Source: Pterobdella sp. o SKG-2022 (Eukaryota; Annelida; Clitellata; Hirudinida; Piscicolidae). Taken from it: a stretch of 64,000 bases of DNA. Shown in pieces: positions 36,101 to 49,800 of this stretch (the stretch's first letter is position 1; every line of letters begins with the position of its first letter). Both the position numbers and the translations under genes were made by a program. The DNA is taken from assembly GCA_964035795.1 (NCBI GenBank), contig OZ038322.1, positions 11,176,038 through 11,240,037 on the forward strand, read 5' to 3'. A model generated the notes under the pieces. It did no database searches. It was not told the DNA's origin and was given only the letters and a program-made list of their open reading frames with translations.

Positions 36101-39100
36101 TACTTAAATCAAAAAAGTTCTAAAATTACTAATAAATTACATTGGTAAACTGTTTAAACATGTAGGCAACCTGCTATATAAATTCTTTTAAACTTGAATG
36201 AAAGATTATAATATACTGTCATAAAATTTTTTGTCAATTAACCAAACACAATCAATTTTAGATTATTTCATCGAAAGTATTTTGATATATATTGAATATC
36301 ACCATCAGGTAACTCAAAATCTTATTTGAAGATGGTGTTTAGTATATATCGAAAAATAAATATATTAATAATAATGTATGAAACATGTTGTGTTTTAACT
36401 CAAATTTTTGGAGCTGATTATTTATCTTTTATGTTTACATATAAATATTTTAATAAATATAAAATTGTAAATCGTTAGATGTCACCCCTCAATATCACTT
36501 CGAAGCATTAAATTTCATAATATTTACATTCACCAAACATTGGGCGTATAATGCACAGGATGGTCCAAGCAAATTGACTGATGAGGAAGTGATGAGTCTG
36601 GTAGCAAGCAAGAGACTACCAGCCTACCGTCTTGAGAGTGCCCTAGGGGACTTCCAACGGGGAGTGCACATCAGGTTTTTGGTTCTTGTTTGCTTCATTG
36701 GTTGTGTCGTTTATGTTTTAAGTGGGGGTTTCCTGCTTTTTCAAAATTTTGTCGTTTTTATTATTTTTTTGGTGTATATTAAATATTCTTTTTTGCCCAC
36801 TTTATTTTCAATAATCTAATTAGCTTTTAATTGTTTATTTTTAATTTTTATATTTCGTGATAAATCTCAATTATTGATTAAAACGTTGAAAAAAAAATTA
36901 TTGTTAATTGCTGCTAATGTTTTCTTTAAAACACTAATAAATTAATTTTTATTTTTCATTATGCTTCAATTTATTGCAACGCAGAAGGAAGATAATGGAC
37001 AGACAATTCAGTGAGAAGGGCGCCCTACAGAATATCCCTTACGCCCACTACGATTATGAATATGTACGAATTCATTATCAAATTGTGAACATTAGTTTAT
37101 TTCTTTACATGAGTAATAAAATCATTTATACAATATAGAATCACTTAGAATTTATTTGAGATTTAGATCAAAACTTTAAATAAGTTTGAGCTAATATAAT
37201 TTTTTCTCAATAAAATCTTCAAAAACTAAAATTGAACGGCAAGGTACATGGAGTGTGTTGTGAGAACGTCATAGGTTACCTTCCCATGCCATTAGGAGTG
37301 GCTGGGCCTCTGATGGTCGATGGCAAGCGATACCATGTTCCCATGGCCACAACAGAGGGTTGTTTGGTGGCGAGTGCCAACAGGGGGTGCAGAGCTCTTT
37401 TGGTGAGTTCTGATTGGCTATGATGAAATATTTTTTCCAGTGCTTCTGAAACCAATTTCGTTTGAAAATTTAAATAATATTAATCTTAAACTATTTTTGA
37501 TGAGGTTTTTCATCTTACACCATCATTTACGTGTTGTGTCTTTTTTCATTAGCATGGTTTTTTCAGTTAAATTACCTAATATTGGCCTAAAAAATATTCA
37601 ATTTTTTTTTTTAAATAAAAAACGAGCATATAATAACATAAATACAACTGCACCATCTGATAGGCGGGAGGAGGGGTGCGTAGTTGTTTGTTGGAGGATG
37701 GCATGACAAGGGCTCCTCTGGTTAGACTGCCCACCGCCATGAGGGCCTGTGAGGTGAAGAGGTGGTTGGAGAGCAACTTTCATGTGGTGGCTGAAGCCTT
37801 CAACTCCACTAGCAGGTCAGTCCATCTTAATCAGAATTATTAGAATCGTTTTTGTATTCTAATTATCACTAATAGTTTTTTTAAATTTTCATATTAATAT
37901 TCTTCAACAGATTCGCACGATTAAAAAGCTTGAAAATCAAACAGACTTCTAGGAATTTATACATAAGATTTGTTGCAGTGACAGGAGATGCCATGGGAAT
38001 GAACATGTTATCCAAGGTGCAATTACGAAGACTTTTAGATATCGTTTATAATGCAGATATATTTAGTCGTGGAAAGTATCATTTAAAAGTTCATGATAAT
38101 GAAAATATATAGTTAAATTCTATCATACTTTGTGATATCAGGAGCCTAAAAATCATTCTATATGTATCTATACCTTGTAACCATAGTTGGTAATATGAAA
38201 TTTGTTATAAAACCAAGTTTAAAAACAATAACTTGAAATTGAATCATCAGGGTTCAGAGAAGGCACTTTTGATGTTACAAGAGGATTACTTTCACGACAT
38301 GAAACTCATCTCCCTCAGTAGCAACTTCTGCACTGATAAGAAACCTAACGCTATCAATTGGTGGGCCTGGTTTTTTTAATTAGAATCTTACTTGGCTCAT
38401 GTTCGATAATTGAAATGGCATTTTATTGAATATCTTTATACACTGGTGTAGTTTTCTATTATGTAATGTTGTTAAACCTTACAGGATTGAAGGTAGAGGC
38501 AAGTCAATCGTATGCGAGGCTATAGTGCCTGGTATGTTTTCATTAACCATTATTAAATTTGCAAGACCAAGCAATTTTTTTATCCAAGACGCCAATAAAA
38601 ATAAGTATAGTAATAATAACAAAAGCATAAAAATAAAATAAACCATTTTTGATAGGCAAGGTTGTGAGAGAAGTATTGAAGACAAGCGTGGAGGCATTGG
38701 TGGACTTGAACATCAACAAGAACTTCATAGGATCTTCTTTGGCAGGATCCATCGGAGGCTCTAATGCCCATGCGGCCAACATCGTCACAGCTATCTTCAT
38801 CGCCACTGGCCAGGTTGGACTTCTGTCGATCTTCCATGTTTGAAGTTTAATAAAGGGATTTTTATTCTGATGAATTGAAATTTAAGTTAAAAATTCATCA
38901 ATAATTAAACTAATTAAAATTTCAAATAACTTCTGCAATCAGGATCCAGCCCAAAACATATGCAGTTCCAATTGCATAACCATCATGGAGGCCTACCAGG
39001 AAGCTGAAGAGGGAACAAGAGTTGACGAAGAAAACATCCATAAAATAAAAGAAGCCGATTTGTATATTAGCTGCAACATGCCATCGTTAGAAGTGGGCAC

Positions 39101-39839
39101 AGTGGGTGGAGGCACCATCCTCCCTCCTCAAGCAGCCTGCCTCCAGGTTCCTTTGTGTTAAGTGGGGCTTTTGTGTTGTTTTTATTTGTGTAAAGCATGC
39201 TCGTTCGATGTGTGAGGCATATTTGTTTATGTAAGTTAATCTTGAAGGGGCTTTGTAATGCGAGGAAATATGGATTTTGTTACCTATGTTTTTTGGTTAT
39301 ATACTTGCAATTTTTTTTAGATGTATATTGTAATTTTTGTTCTATATAAAGAATATTATTTTATGATATAGTATTCTTGATTCTCACCTTTGTTCAATTA
39401 CTAAATTTTTATATTAGATGTTAGGCGTGAAAGGAACTCACAAGGAGATGCCAGGGGAGAATGCAAGAACCCTGGCGAGGATAGTGTGTTCCATGGTGAT
39501 GGCTGGTGAGCTGTCCCTTATGGCTTCCCTAGCCTCTGGAGATCTTGTCAAAAGCCACCTCAAACATAATAGGTGAAGCTGCTATAAAGGCTATCACTTT
39601 TGAATGTTTTTTTTTTATATTATTGTCATCCTTTATCGTCTTTATAGTCACATTCTATGGGGCTAGAGGTAATTTATGGTCTTTTACTATTTATTTAAGT
39701 ATATTTTGTAAAAACTCTATTTGAATTGTTTCTAACAGGTAAATTTGTTGAATTAATTTTTTTATAAATTGATATTTCAATTTATTTTTGCAGGTCCTCT
39801 CTCAACCTAGCCCAACCACCACAATGCATACCAATTTGA
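33143..39839 (+). CDS. HMGCR: 3-hydroxy-3-methylglutaryl-CoA reductase, membrane-anchored class I
   Basis: ER enzyme that reduces HMG-CoA to mevalonate with 2 NADPH. Exons: 33143-33154 (tentative), 33300-33380, 33500-33664, 33733-33844, 33966-34053, 34152-34236, 34416-34628, 34697-34801, 34952-35079, 35237-35586, 35665-35894, 36559-36674, 36985-37063, 37244-37402, 37664-37815, 37911-38016, 38251-38360, 38485-38531, 38656-38813, 38943-39146, 39418-39572 and 39794-39839, about 966 aa (human 888). All eight membrane segments are recognisable, including the sterol-sensing domain ([39 protein letters not shown]). A roughly 165-residue linker follows. Catalytic residues are all present: Glu in [15 protein letters not shown] loop GDAMGMNM, Lys in DKKPNAINW, Asp in GQDPAQN, GTVGGGT, and His in KSHLKHN, followed by the AMPK-type Ser (HNRSS). 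Exon 20 carries an insertion after CITIMEA. AATAAA at 39962. Confidence 0.98.
36003..36558 (+). other. HMGCR intron 11, no gene seen
   Basis: AT-rich intron that joins the cytosolic linker exon ending at 35894 to the first catalytic exon. The donor GTAAGG and acceptor GCACAG are clear. No repeat family found. Confidence 0.6.
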
Positions 39840-40881
39840 TGTCTTAAACCCTAGGAACATATGTCTTTTCGTTGTTATTCATTCGTTCAATCATATTGGG
39901 AAATTTTTTTTAATTTTAGTGAAAAAAATTGTATTGAAATTTGAATTTATTTTAGTTTTTAAATAAATGTGAGCTATATATGTATAATTTATAAAATAAA
40001 AATTACAGTTCAAGGTGTTCAAAAATTTTCATGCCGATTTAAATTGTGAATTTTAAAGGTTAGATCAAGGAATAAACTTCTTCCAGCAATTTCAAAAAAA
40101 TCTTATAGTAATATCTTGATAGACTAAAAAAACAAATATTTACAGTAGTTACAACATTGAAAGTTTGGACTTGGTATGTAGTAACGAAAATTAGTTTATA
40201 AACGTGTATTTTACTATAGACATATTATTTTGATATAAAATAGAGATAGAAACAAGGATGTAAGAAATAATTAGAACATGTTGAATATCTTTAGTGGTTG
40301 TAAGCTGATTATTCAACACGAGGTGGACACGTATGCTTTATAAACGATATTGATGATTAGCGAAAGTTATTTACGAACTGAGAATTCACACATTTTTCCT
40401 AAGGGTATTTAAAGCTACAGACTACAAACTAGGTTTAAAAGCGGAAAAAAATATAATTAGAAAAAATTCAAAGATTGAAAATGAAGTTAAAAGAATAACG
40501 AGACGAAAGAATGTATCACAGCTGTAATCAAAGTAGGACGGGCTTTCAAGGTGCAGAAGTAGAAGCTTGGTCGGCAGAGTTTCCAGAATTACTGTTTAAC
40601 ACAAACCTAGAGTGGTTTTTGTATACTTTTTTATTTAATAGGCCTTTAAAATGATTTGATTGATGTTTTGTGCTGATTAATGAAGATGAAATAATGAACT
40701 AATTTATTAAGTTTATTTTTAAACATTTTATTGAAGAACATGATTTGAAAAATCGATTCTCGCATAAAATTACTGTCGGTACAAGTATGAAATGTATATT
40801 AACGAGATTGATTTGAAATTTCAAAATTTTTTACTAATTTAATATTTTACTCTAAAAATTTTCTCAAGTTATTCCTTTAAC
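39840..40881. other. Convergent spacer between HMGCR and the coiled-coil gene
   Basis: Both genes end here. There is an AATAAA at 39962 for HMGCR. Otherwise it is AT-rich, without open frames or repeat motifs I can support. Confidence 0.6.
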
Positions 40882-43800
40882 TCACTTTAAAGTGTCTTGC
40901 AGAAATACAAGTTCTTTTTCCCTTCCTTCTAACTGCTGCTTCGTTTGTTCTAACTCAAAAGTCAACTATAAAATATTACATACATCAATTTAGCCTTTGA
41001 TTTCAAATTCGAAATAAGAAGTTTTTAAATAATTAATTAAAACGTCAAATTATTTTACGATGTAATAAAACATTAATTAAAATCTGTCAACATCAATGTA
41101 GTCCGTTTTATTATTCCTACTCATTCAAAAGCCAATGCTTTTAGCCGATTAGAAAATTTTCAAAATTAGAACCAACCTTTTTAATGTTGTTTTTGAGTTG
41201 TTTTTCTGAGGCAGTTGACGATAGCATGTTCAAACTTTCTTTGGCTTTCAGTGTAGAACTTAGCTTTTGGTTCTCTAATTTTAATAGAGAATTTTCCATT
41301 GCCAACTGCTCTTTTTCTTTCATTTCTTTGTCTCGCACTTGCTCGGTATTCTGTAATTACATATAACTTTTTTTACTCATTTCATTTGTATTTACAAAAT
41401 TAGTAGAATATATGTTTAAATAAAACCTATATTTTTTTTATATAGTCATGAAGAAGAAAATTGGAATTGTGCTAACAAATTATATTTTTTATTTGAAAGT
41501 GCTCGTTAACTGTTAATGTTATAACAGACACACGTTAAAATGGGTTCAACTGTGGACTCTTCAATGGTTTAAGGTACGCTCAAACAAATGGATAGTAAAT
41601 GTTCTATACAAACCAAAAACTCCTATACCCAACAAACTTAGTTATTTGTTGAGCATTAAAACGTTAGCTAACGTTTTATGATAAGGCTAAACTTATCGAA
41701 AATTATAGCTTCCAATTCTCAATAAATGCCTTAAAAATTCCTCTTATTTGATGTTTTTCGTTACAAAATATTGAAGAAAAATACATACGATGTCTCTGAA
41801 AAGTTACATTCCTATATGTCTACATTTTGTCTTAATATTAATTCCTATTGAAATCCCCCAAATAATGCTTGATTCACGCAATATAATTACTAACGTATAA
41901 TTGTTGCTGAAGCATCATTTTATCGTATGTAGCAGCGCTGGTTAAGTCTCTTTCATTGGCAAGTTCTCTAGTGGTTTGGTCTAACGACAGTTTCAAGTGG
42001 TTGTTTTCCTTGAGACTCGCTTCTAAGTTGTTTCTCGAGGTCTGTTTTGTGAATGATGTTCCATTTTAAATGCATGTATCAAGTCACTAAATTCCGCTAA
42101 ATCACTAAGCTTTCAGAATAACCAAAACTATATTGACGTTGTTGGATAGTTGAATCTAAATTCATTAATTATAAATTTTAAACTGAGCTTAACACTAACT
42201 GGTTATAAAATGATATTTATAACCAGGATATCAATAATGTTACCATAAATATCCCTATGTCTATTGATCTAATATGCTATTACGAGTGTTAAAAATTGCA
42301 TGATGAGTGAAATTTTTGAGTTATAAATCAAACCATAATATCAAGTTCAAGAGCCTGCTTAATAAAATTGATATCAGCTGTTTTATCCTCGGTGTCTTTG
42401 CTCGAGACGTCTATTCGATCTCTTTCCAACAATCTTTTTATTGACCCCTGGTCCGATTGTAAGAGCTTCAACTGCAAAGAAATTTATTTTTAAGTTTGTA
42501 AAAGTTTTTGAGAAGAAAACTACGACAATAGTTTAATTGTAACAAATTACTATGAGTAAAAATAAATTCAAGTTTCATCGAAACAGTGCAAGCTTTGTGA
42601 GTTGAAATTATTTATTAAGTACAAAGCTTGATGATGAAAGTTCTACTACGAAATGCTCCGTCGATTAATAAATCTATTTTTTTCTAACCAAAGTACATAG
42701 TGATTATACCTGCTAAGCTAAATAGTATTTTTGAATTTTATTTAAACTTTCAATGAGTAGATGTGGGTTTTATAGAAATTTGTAGGTTTTTAGGAATAAT
42801 TGACTAGATAATGTAAGATACTCTTACGAAAAGCTTCGTGTAGTAAGTTTCTCAACAAACCTTAGTGTTTGTTTCTATTATAATAGAAATAATTATGTAA
42901 ACCTTTTCAATTAAATCCTAAAAAATCTACCATTTTGGGTGTTTAATCGAATAAGTTCCGTTAAAAACCATTAAATAAACGTCAATTTGAAGTAAAAAAA
43001 TTGTGTAGTATTTCAATTTTCCATAAATTTTCACTCAGCTGAAAAAAAATATCAAGAAAGCATATCAAGTACGGAAAAAACACTAAAAACTTCGAATCTC
43101 TAAACTGACTTCTTTATCTTTCTCGGCCAGTTCTTCCTGCAGCTCTTTCAGTATGAGTTTGTATGAGGCAACATCCCTTCTGAGGTCTTTCTCGTTGTTC
43201 TCAACCAACTCCATGGCTTGACCTTTCCTTCGTAACTCCTCTTGATAGATTGATGCCTGTAGTTATAATTAATTATTTATCAAAAAACTTAATTCCTTTT
43301 TGACTGATTGGTTAGTTTGTTATTTTTTTCTTTATTAAGAATGCTTTTTCTACAAATTCTCAATTAAACCTTACTTGATTTTGAAGTTTGGAACTTTGTT
43401 CTTTTTGAAATGCAAGATTCTTCTCTGCATATTCGAGATCAACTTCAAGTTTTGCTATTTTATCATGCAATGATTGCACATCCACATTGGGAGAAGGTAG
43501 CTCTTGCTGAAAGTTCAAAGTACTTTTATTGCGTAAAAATGTAAAGAGCTTTTAAGACTGGGATGTTTTAAATAATGAATGCTGTATAATAAAACAATAA
43601 TTTTTTTTTGAAAAATTTGATAAATTTTGAAATATCATAAATTAACTAAAATCTCAAAAATAAGCTAAACGAAAATTTTTCTTAGACGTGATTTTTTTTG
43701 AAAAAATTATTTACTGTCTTGGATTATTTTTATAAAATAGAAAAACATTGCTAACCCAGCTAACAAAAGTAAATAGCTGGATAATAAAAAATTTTGAAAA

Positions 43801-46800
43801 AACCAAAGTATTTGAATAATAAACCAGCTAAAAATAAAAGATTAACTTCTTTGACTTCGGTCTTGGTTGACGCTTCGTCGCTTGATCGTAGTTTTATAAA
43901 GTCTAAAATGCTTTTAAGGTTGCTGTTTTGAGTCGAAGTTTTCTGTTGAAGTTTTATTAAAGAGTTTTAAAAAATTAATAATAAATTATCCATAGTTTAG
44001 AGATACTAAAATATAATCAATATTTATGAACTTTAACTCGAAAGTCAAAACATTGCGTGACTGGTATAAAGAAGAATCATTGTCAAATTTTTATTTTATG
44101 TACGAAATTTGTGAATTTAGCTCAAGTGAATTCATCTTACAAAAAGCTTCATACATTGAATTTAAATTTGAAACATGGTTTATGTTTAACCCTTGAATCA
44201 AATAAATTGCAATAACTTTTTCTGGTTGAGAGTCTTGGGTTTGTGTTGACGTGGTGGCTTTTAATATATTTGTTGGCAACTGAGGCGGTGTAGAGTTAAG
44301 TTGATCCAGCTCTGATAATGTAGAAGCAAGCAAACGTTCCTTTAAAAAAAAGTTTACAATTAAAGAACAATGTTAAATACATTTGTATAAGATACCAACG
44401 CTCAAAACTAATTGGAAATCAAGTTTATGACGATAGTATAGTTAAAATTATTTTCGATGAATTTTGCTTGTACCTGAGTTTCAAGTGTATCTTCCAAGAC
44501 CTTCACAGCACCCAGGGATTGATGCTCACATTTGCATAAGTTTCCTGCCTCCTTATTGAAACTCTCTATCTGCTCCAACACTCGTTGTAATACTACATCT
44601 GAACATTAATAGAAACATTGATGTAAACATTTATTTCACGAGCAAGAAAAGTCTCAAAGCTTTGAGTAAAAAATTATGAATAATTAACTTCAAAATTGTG
44701 ACTCATAAAAACACGACAATATTTGAATTTTTTATTTTGACGAAGTATACTGATATATTCTATATCATCATCAGGTAACTAATGAATATATAGTGCAAAC
44801 TGAGTAAAATGGTTTTAAAAATTTACTTTGATTTTGTTTAAACTCATCTATTTCCCTTTTCCATATACTGTTGAGTTCGTTAAGCGATTTTCTTAATTTT
44901 TCATTCTCTATTTTGTTCAAAAAGCTTTCGTCTGTAACATCAGCCATTTCACCGCTTAGTATGCTTTTTTCTTTTATCAGCATATTCACTTGCCTGAAAA
45001 ATTTATCATATTAAATTTACATTCATTTCTTGAGTATATTTTTAAGTTATGAAAAACTATTTATTTTTATTAATACAAACTTTTTATTTTCCTTTTTGAT
45101 TTCTTCCAAAAGATTGGTATCTTCTAAAGTTTTTGAACTTTCCCCAGCTTTCTCACCTTCTTCGTCCACCGCATAGTACTTTAACACGTCCTTCTGATTC
45201 AAAGCAAAACAAGTTGAAATGTTATCTAAACTAATGTATCATAAATTCTTCTTAAGCGGTATCTACCCACAATATCAATGATGCCGTTGTCTGACGATCT
45301 CAGCTTCAATCTCTGAAACATTTCCATGAGAGCTTTGTGTTTTAGTCTGCAAATATAAAAAAATGAATACTATCGTGAAATGGTAGAGTGATAAAAACCT
45401 ACTTTACGCTTTGAAGTTGTTCAGTTTTCTGCTTCAATGACCTGCGGGCTTCTGATTCGGACATCTTCAATGAAAGTAGCATAAATGACCATTAATGAAA
45501 CATACATTACCAACAGTTAACATACTCTTGAATTATAAAACCTTGAACCAAATTGTTTTTTTATAGACCTTATATTGTACGTTTTCTGACAGCAAGCTCT
45601 CTTCAACACCACTCAGCGTTCCCAGCATATCTTTGCGGTTCCTTCTGATCCTCTCTTCGGCCGCCTTGAGTCTGTTCTGTAAAGACTCTACCTAATGTTG
45701 TCAACATGAAGTTTATATGAATAAATTTAAAATTAATATTGGATTTAAACTGAATATTGCAGCATGTATTTTTTCTTTAATAGGGAATAATAATGAACAA
45801 AAATAGTCTGGTAAAAAAAAGTTTGAACCAAACAATCATTAACTGAACAACAAAAAGCCTTCTAAAAATACAAGCTAAAATTCACAAATTCTAAAAATTT
45901 TTTCATTACCAAAGTTTTTTCAACGGGGTTTTCAAAGTTTTTTGCTGATATCTGCTTCAAGGAAGTAGTGATGTCAAACATTGTCGACTGCAACTGATTG
46001 AGCCACCTATCGCAAAACGACTTCCTCCCCATCTCACACATCTCCAACTGACTGTTTATGCGGCTCAACTGCGACTGTGTACATTTTATATACAATAAAT
46101 TGTTTGTAAAGAAAATATTTAAAATGATTCATAAATAAAAAGACATGAGACGATTCTGAATTTAAAGAAAAAATTTTGTATGACTGTATTTGATGTTATT
46201 TCATGTATAAAAAACAAAGTTATGAATCCTACTTTGAGGCCATCCATTTCGATTTTGTAGTTGGAGAGAATGTACGAAGGGCTGGTCGAGCGTGTATTGT
46301 GTGCAAATCTTGGCATTTGGTAAATACTGGATGAGCCATAGAGAGAACTAGCTTGTCCTGAGACTGCCTTCTCCAAAACTAGGTTCTGACGTGGTATTGA
46401 ACGGGTCGTTATCAATATTTATAATGGTTAGGAAAATTTTATTGCATTTATCATTGTGCTGAATTGTGGTTAAACAAGACTGTATCACTAATTGAAATTT
46501 TTTCTCGGTTATAAATTTGAAAATGGTCCTAACATAATTTTAAATATAATAATCATCACAAAAAACAGTAACATTTTTGTTTTTTAAAACTAGCAATGAT
46601 AATACTAATAAGCTTTGAAAAATGTGAAAAAATATCACAATAATAATATAATAAAAATCACATTAATATTAATAAACCCATTTTTAAGATACAAACTGCT
46701 AAGGAAATTACTGTCATTAAAAATATTTCTGGCTTGAACGTAGACCATGTTAAATGAATGGCTTATTATTTGCATAATTTTAAACCTTATTATAAATCTC

Positions 46801-49800
46801 AGAATCTATTTGAAAAATTTAAACTGGCTTTTTATAGTATGATACAAAATTGAAAACATCAATACGATTATATGGCATAAAATTGCCAAATAAAACGTTA
46901 ACACTACAGTATAATGAATAAATTAGCTTGTATTAACACATGTTTGAGTGCTGATACATCAAAAAAAAGTATTGAGTATTTGTAAGTGTTTACCAAAATC
47001 ACAAGTTTTAGAAAGTTTTCAAATAGAATTGAAGCTTTTTCAAGATTAAGCTAATAAATACAATAGGTTTATATAAATAAGCTGAACTGAATCCCCTTAG
47101 AACGAAGATACTCCAAACCAACCACTTTTATTGACTCAATAACCAAAAGCTTTCCAAAGTCTTAACGTGAATTCGACTTATGAAAAGCTTCTTGTTATTT
47201 AGGTTGTAAAAAAAATATGATTTTAATATATGATTTCAATTATTTACATAGAAACTATTCCTTCATTCTTTTGAGTTATTTTCATAGTTCAACAACATTA
47301 ACTCTAAAGTTTTTTGATGGAAAGCACAAAATTTTGAAAATGGAACGCTCCATAATAAATTTCATAATGAAATATTTTCAAAAAGTGTCTCACAAAATGC
47401 AAAACACACCTCCTGCTTTAGCAATTCCAAGTTTTTTTGCATCCATCTCAATTGCTTTTGTAAATTTTCTGCTGATTATTAATATTTACTAAAAATAAAA
47501 ATTACTTTTGGTTATTTTTAAAAAAATGAATTCAATTAAAAACAATTAAAATTCAATGATTTATAGAAATCGTCAAAACTCATAACATACTAACCATCGA
47601 ACTGTGCAAACAGGTAAAAAATCAATGCAATGCATACAATAATGTGTCTACATTTTTTAAATTTGCCCTTGTATTGAGAAAACTTTCTAATTAAATTGTT
47701 CTTCTTTTGTTTTATTATTATTGAAACATCATGAATGAATTTAAATGTGTAAAATCAATGGTAGGCCAATAAAATCAACATTTTATTTCTTCCTTTTCAA
47801 TGAGGTTTATTCAGTCTCTCATTTCTCTATTTAAAACAAAATTGAATATATTTAGGATTATTATATCAATAGTGAGTAACGTGAAGTGAGATCTTTTGTC
47901 AAGGCTACTTGATCGATTAACGTGATTTTTTAACAACAACTCAAGCTCACATTTCATAAAAATTCAATTCTTGCTAACAGTTTTAACTATCTTTGCATGT
48001 TGTGTATGAGAGCTGGGGCAAAATTTATGAATTTACTAGACATAAACGCAAAAATTTCATCAAATAACAAAGCTTTTCGTGAACAGAGCTAACATTTCAA
48101 GTACTTTTGGGTTTAGTTCTAGTACCTTTATTATTGGCTAATTCAAATCAAACATATTGTAATTTTTTATACCAAAGCTCCTGAAAGTGAGAAAAACACT
48201 TAAAATTTCAAATCAATACATGAATAAAATATATAAACTAAGTATAAATTTGAAATTAAAGAAAATAAATATTCTAAAACAAACTCTCAAATAAAAACTC
48301 ATCAATATTAGTCCTGATGTCTTAAATCATATGTACCAAGAAATTATTACGGGTCTATCTTAAATCAGTTAAAAACAATTTAGATTAAACTCAGTTTAAC
48401 TATTCTCAAAAGATACGCATTTAAGCAAAACTCTGGACATCCGAGAATAAAAAGATAAAAAAAATGGTTGTATTGTTAACTTCAAGGGTGTTTTAAAAGG
48501 TTACACTGTTCACAAAATGCCTCGTATTTTCGATTAAAAATGTTTAGTTTTTAGTAAAATTTTTATTTATTACTTAGGTTAGAAAAAAATGATTAATCTC
48601 AATGTTGCAAAATATTCAAAAACAAACTTTGGAAGAATATAGGTTTTTTAGTGAAAAAACTAAATAAAAAAAGATTTGTGTTGAAATCTATGCATAGAAG
48701 TTGAGTTAAGTTTTAATCAAAAGAAATAATAGGAAAAAGAACTTATATGTAAAGACCAGCTTAAAGTTATGATAAGAGGCCAAACGGAAGAATTTTTAAA
48801 AAACGATCAGTTTGGATTCCGTAAGAAAAGAGGCACGAGAAAAGCTATTGGTGTGATGAGGTGCCTAATGGAGCGCAGAATATAATTCAATAAAGATCTA
48901 TAGGCGTGCTTTGTAGATTATGAGAAAGCATTTGATCGTGTTGACTGGAAGAAACTAATGAGGATATTGAAGGAAATAGGTGTTGATAGAAGAGATGGAC
49001 GGTTGATTGCAGATTTTTATATGGAACAGACCGCAGTGGTGAGAATTAATTCAGAAGTAATTGAGCCTTGCTTGATAGGAAAAAGCTTAAGACAAGGATG
49101 TTTTATCTCACTTGTGCTGTTCAACATTTATGCAAAAAAAATGATGAAGGAAACTCTGCACTCACTAGAAGAGGGGGTCAAAGTAGGAGGAGTACTGATC
49201 AAAGCAGTAAAGTTTGCAAATGACCAAGCCATGGTAGCTGGAACAGAAAAAAGACTACAGAGTATCATGGAAGAAATGAACAGAGTGACTAAAAGTTATG
49301 GAATAAAAATAAATAGTCAAAAAACCAAAAACATGAAGTTTGGAAGAAAACCTGGCATGGTCAGTAAAACCCTTGACGAAGTCGCACTTGAGCAAGTCAA
49401 AGACTTTAAGTACCTGGGAAGCTATCTTTCGGAAAATGGTTACACCGAAAAAGACACTAGGGTACGGATTGGAATAGCTAAAAAGGTATTTACTCACCTT
49501 AAACCAATCCTTACAGGTGGACTCAGACAAGCGACCAAAAAGAAGCTGGTGTGGAGTGTGGCGACGTATGCAGCAGAAACGTGGACCATTAACAAGTCAG
49601 ACAAAAAAAGATTGGAAGCTATGGAAATGTGGGTTTGGAGAAAAATAGATAAAGTGAAGTAAACCGAAAAGCCCACCAATGAAGAGGTCTTAAGCCTGGC
49701 TAACGTAAGCAGATGATGGACGGCACATATAAAAAGAAGAAAATCCAGATGGATAGACTATATCTTTCGTGGCGAAAATTTACTGAAGATTTCCTTAAAA

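Noticed and set aside
47217..47492. Plus-strand 91-codon frame
   Set aside because: The minus strand here holds an in-phase exon of the coiled-coil gene (47471-47410) with a clear heptad pattern.
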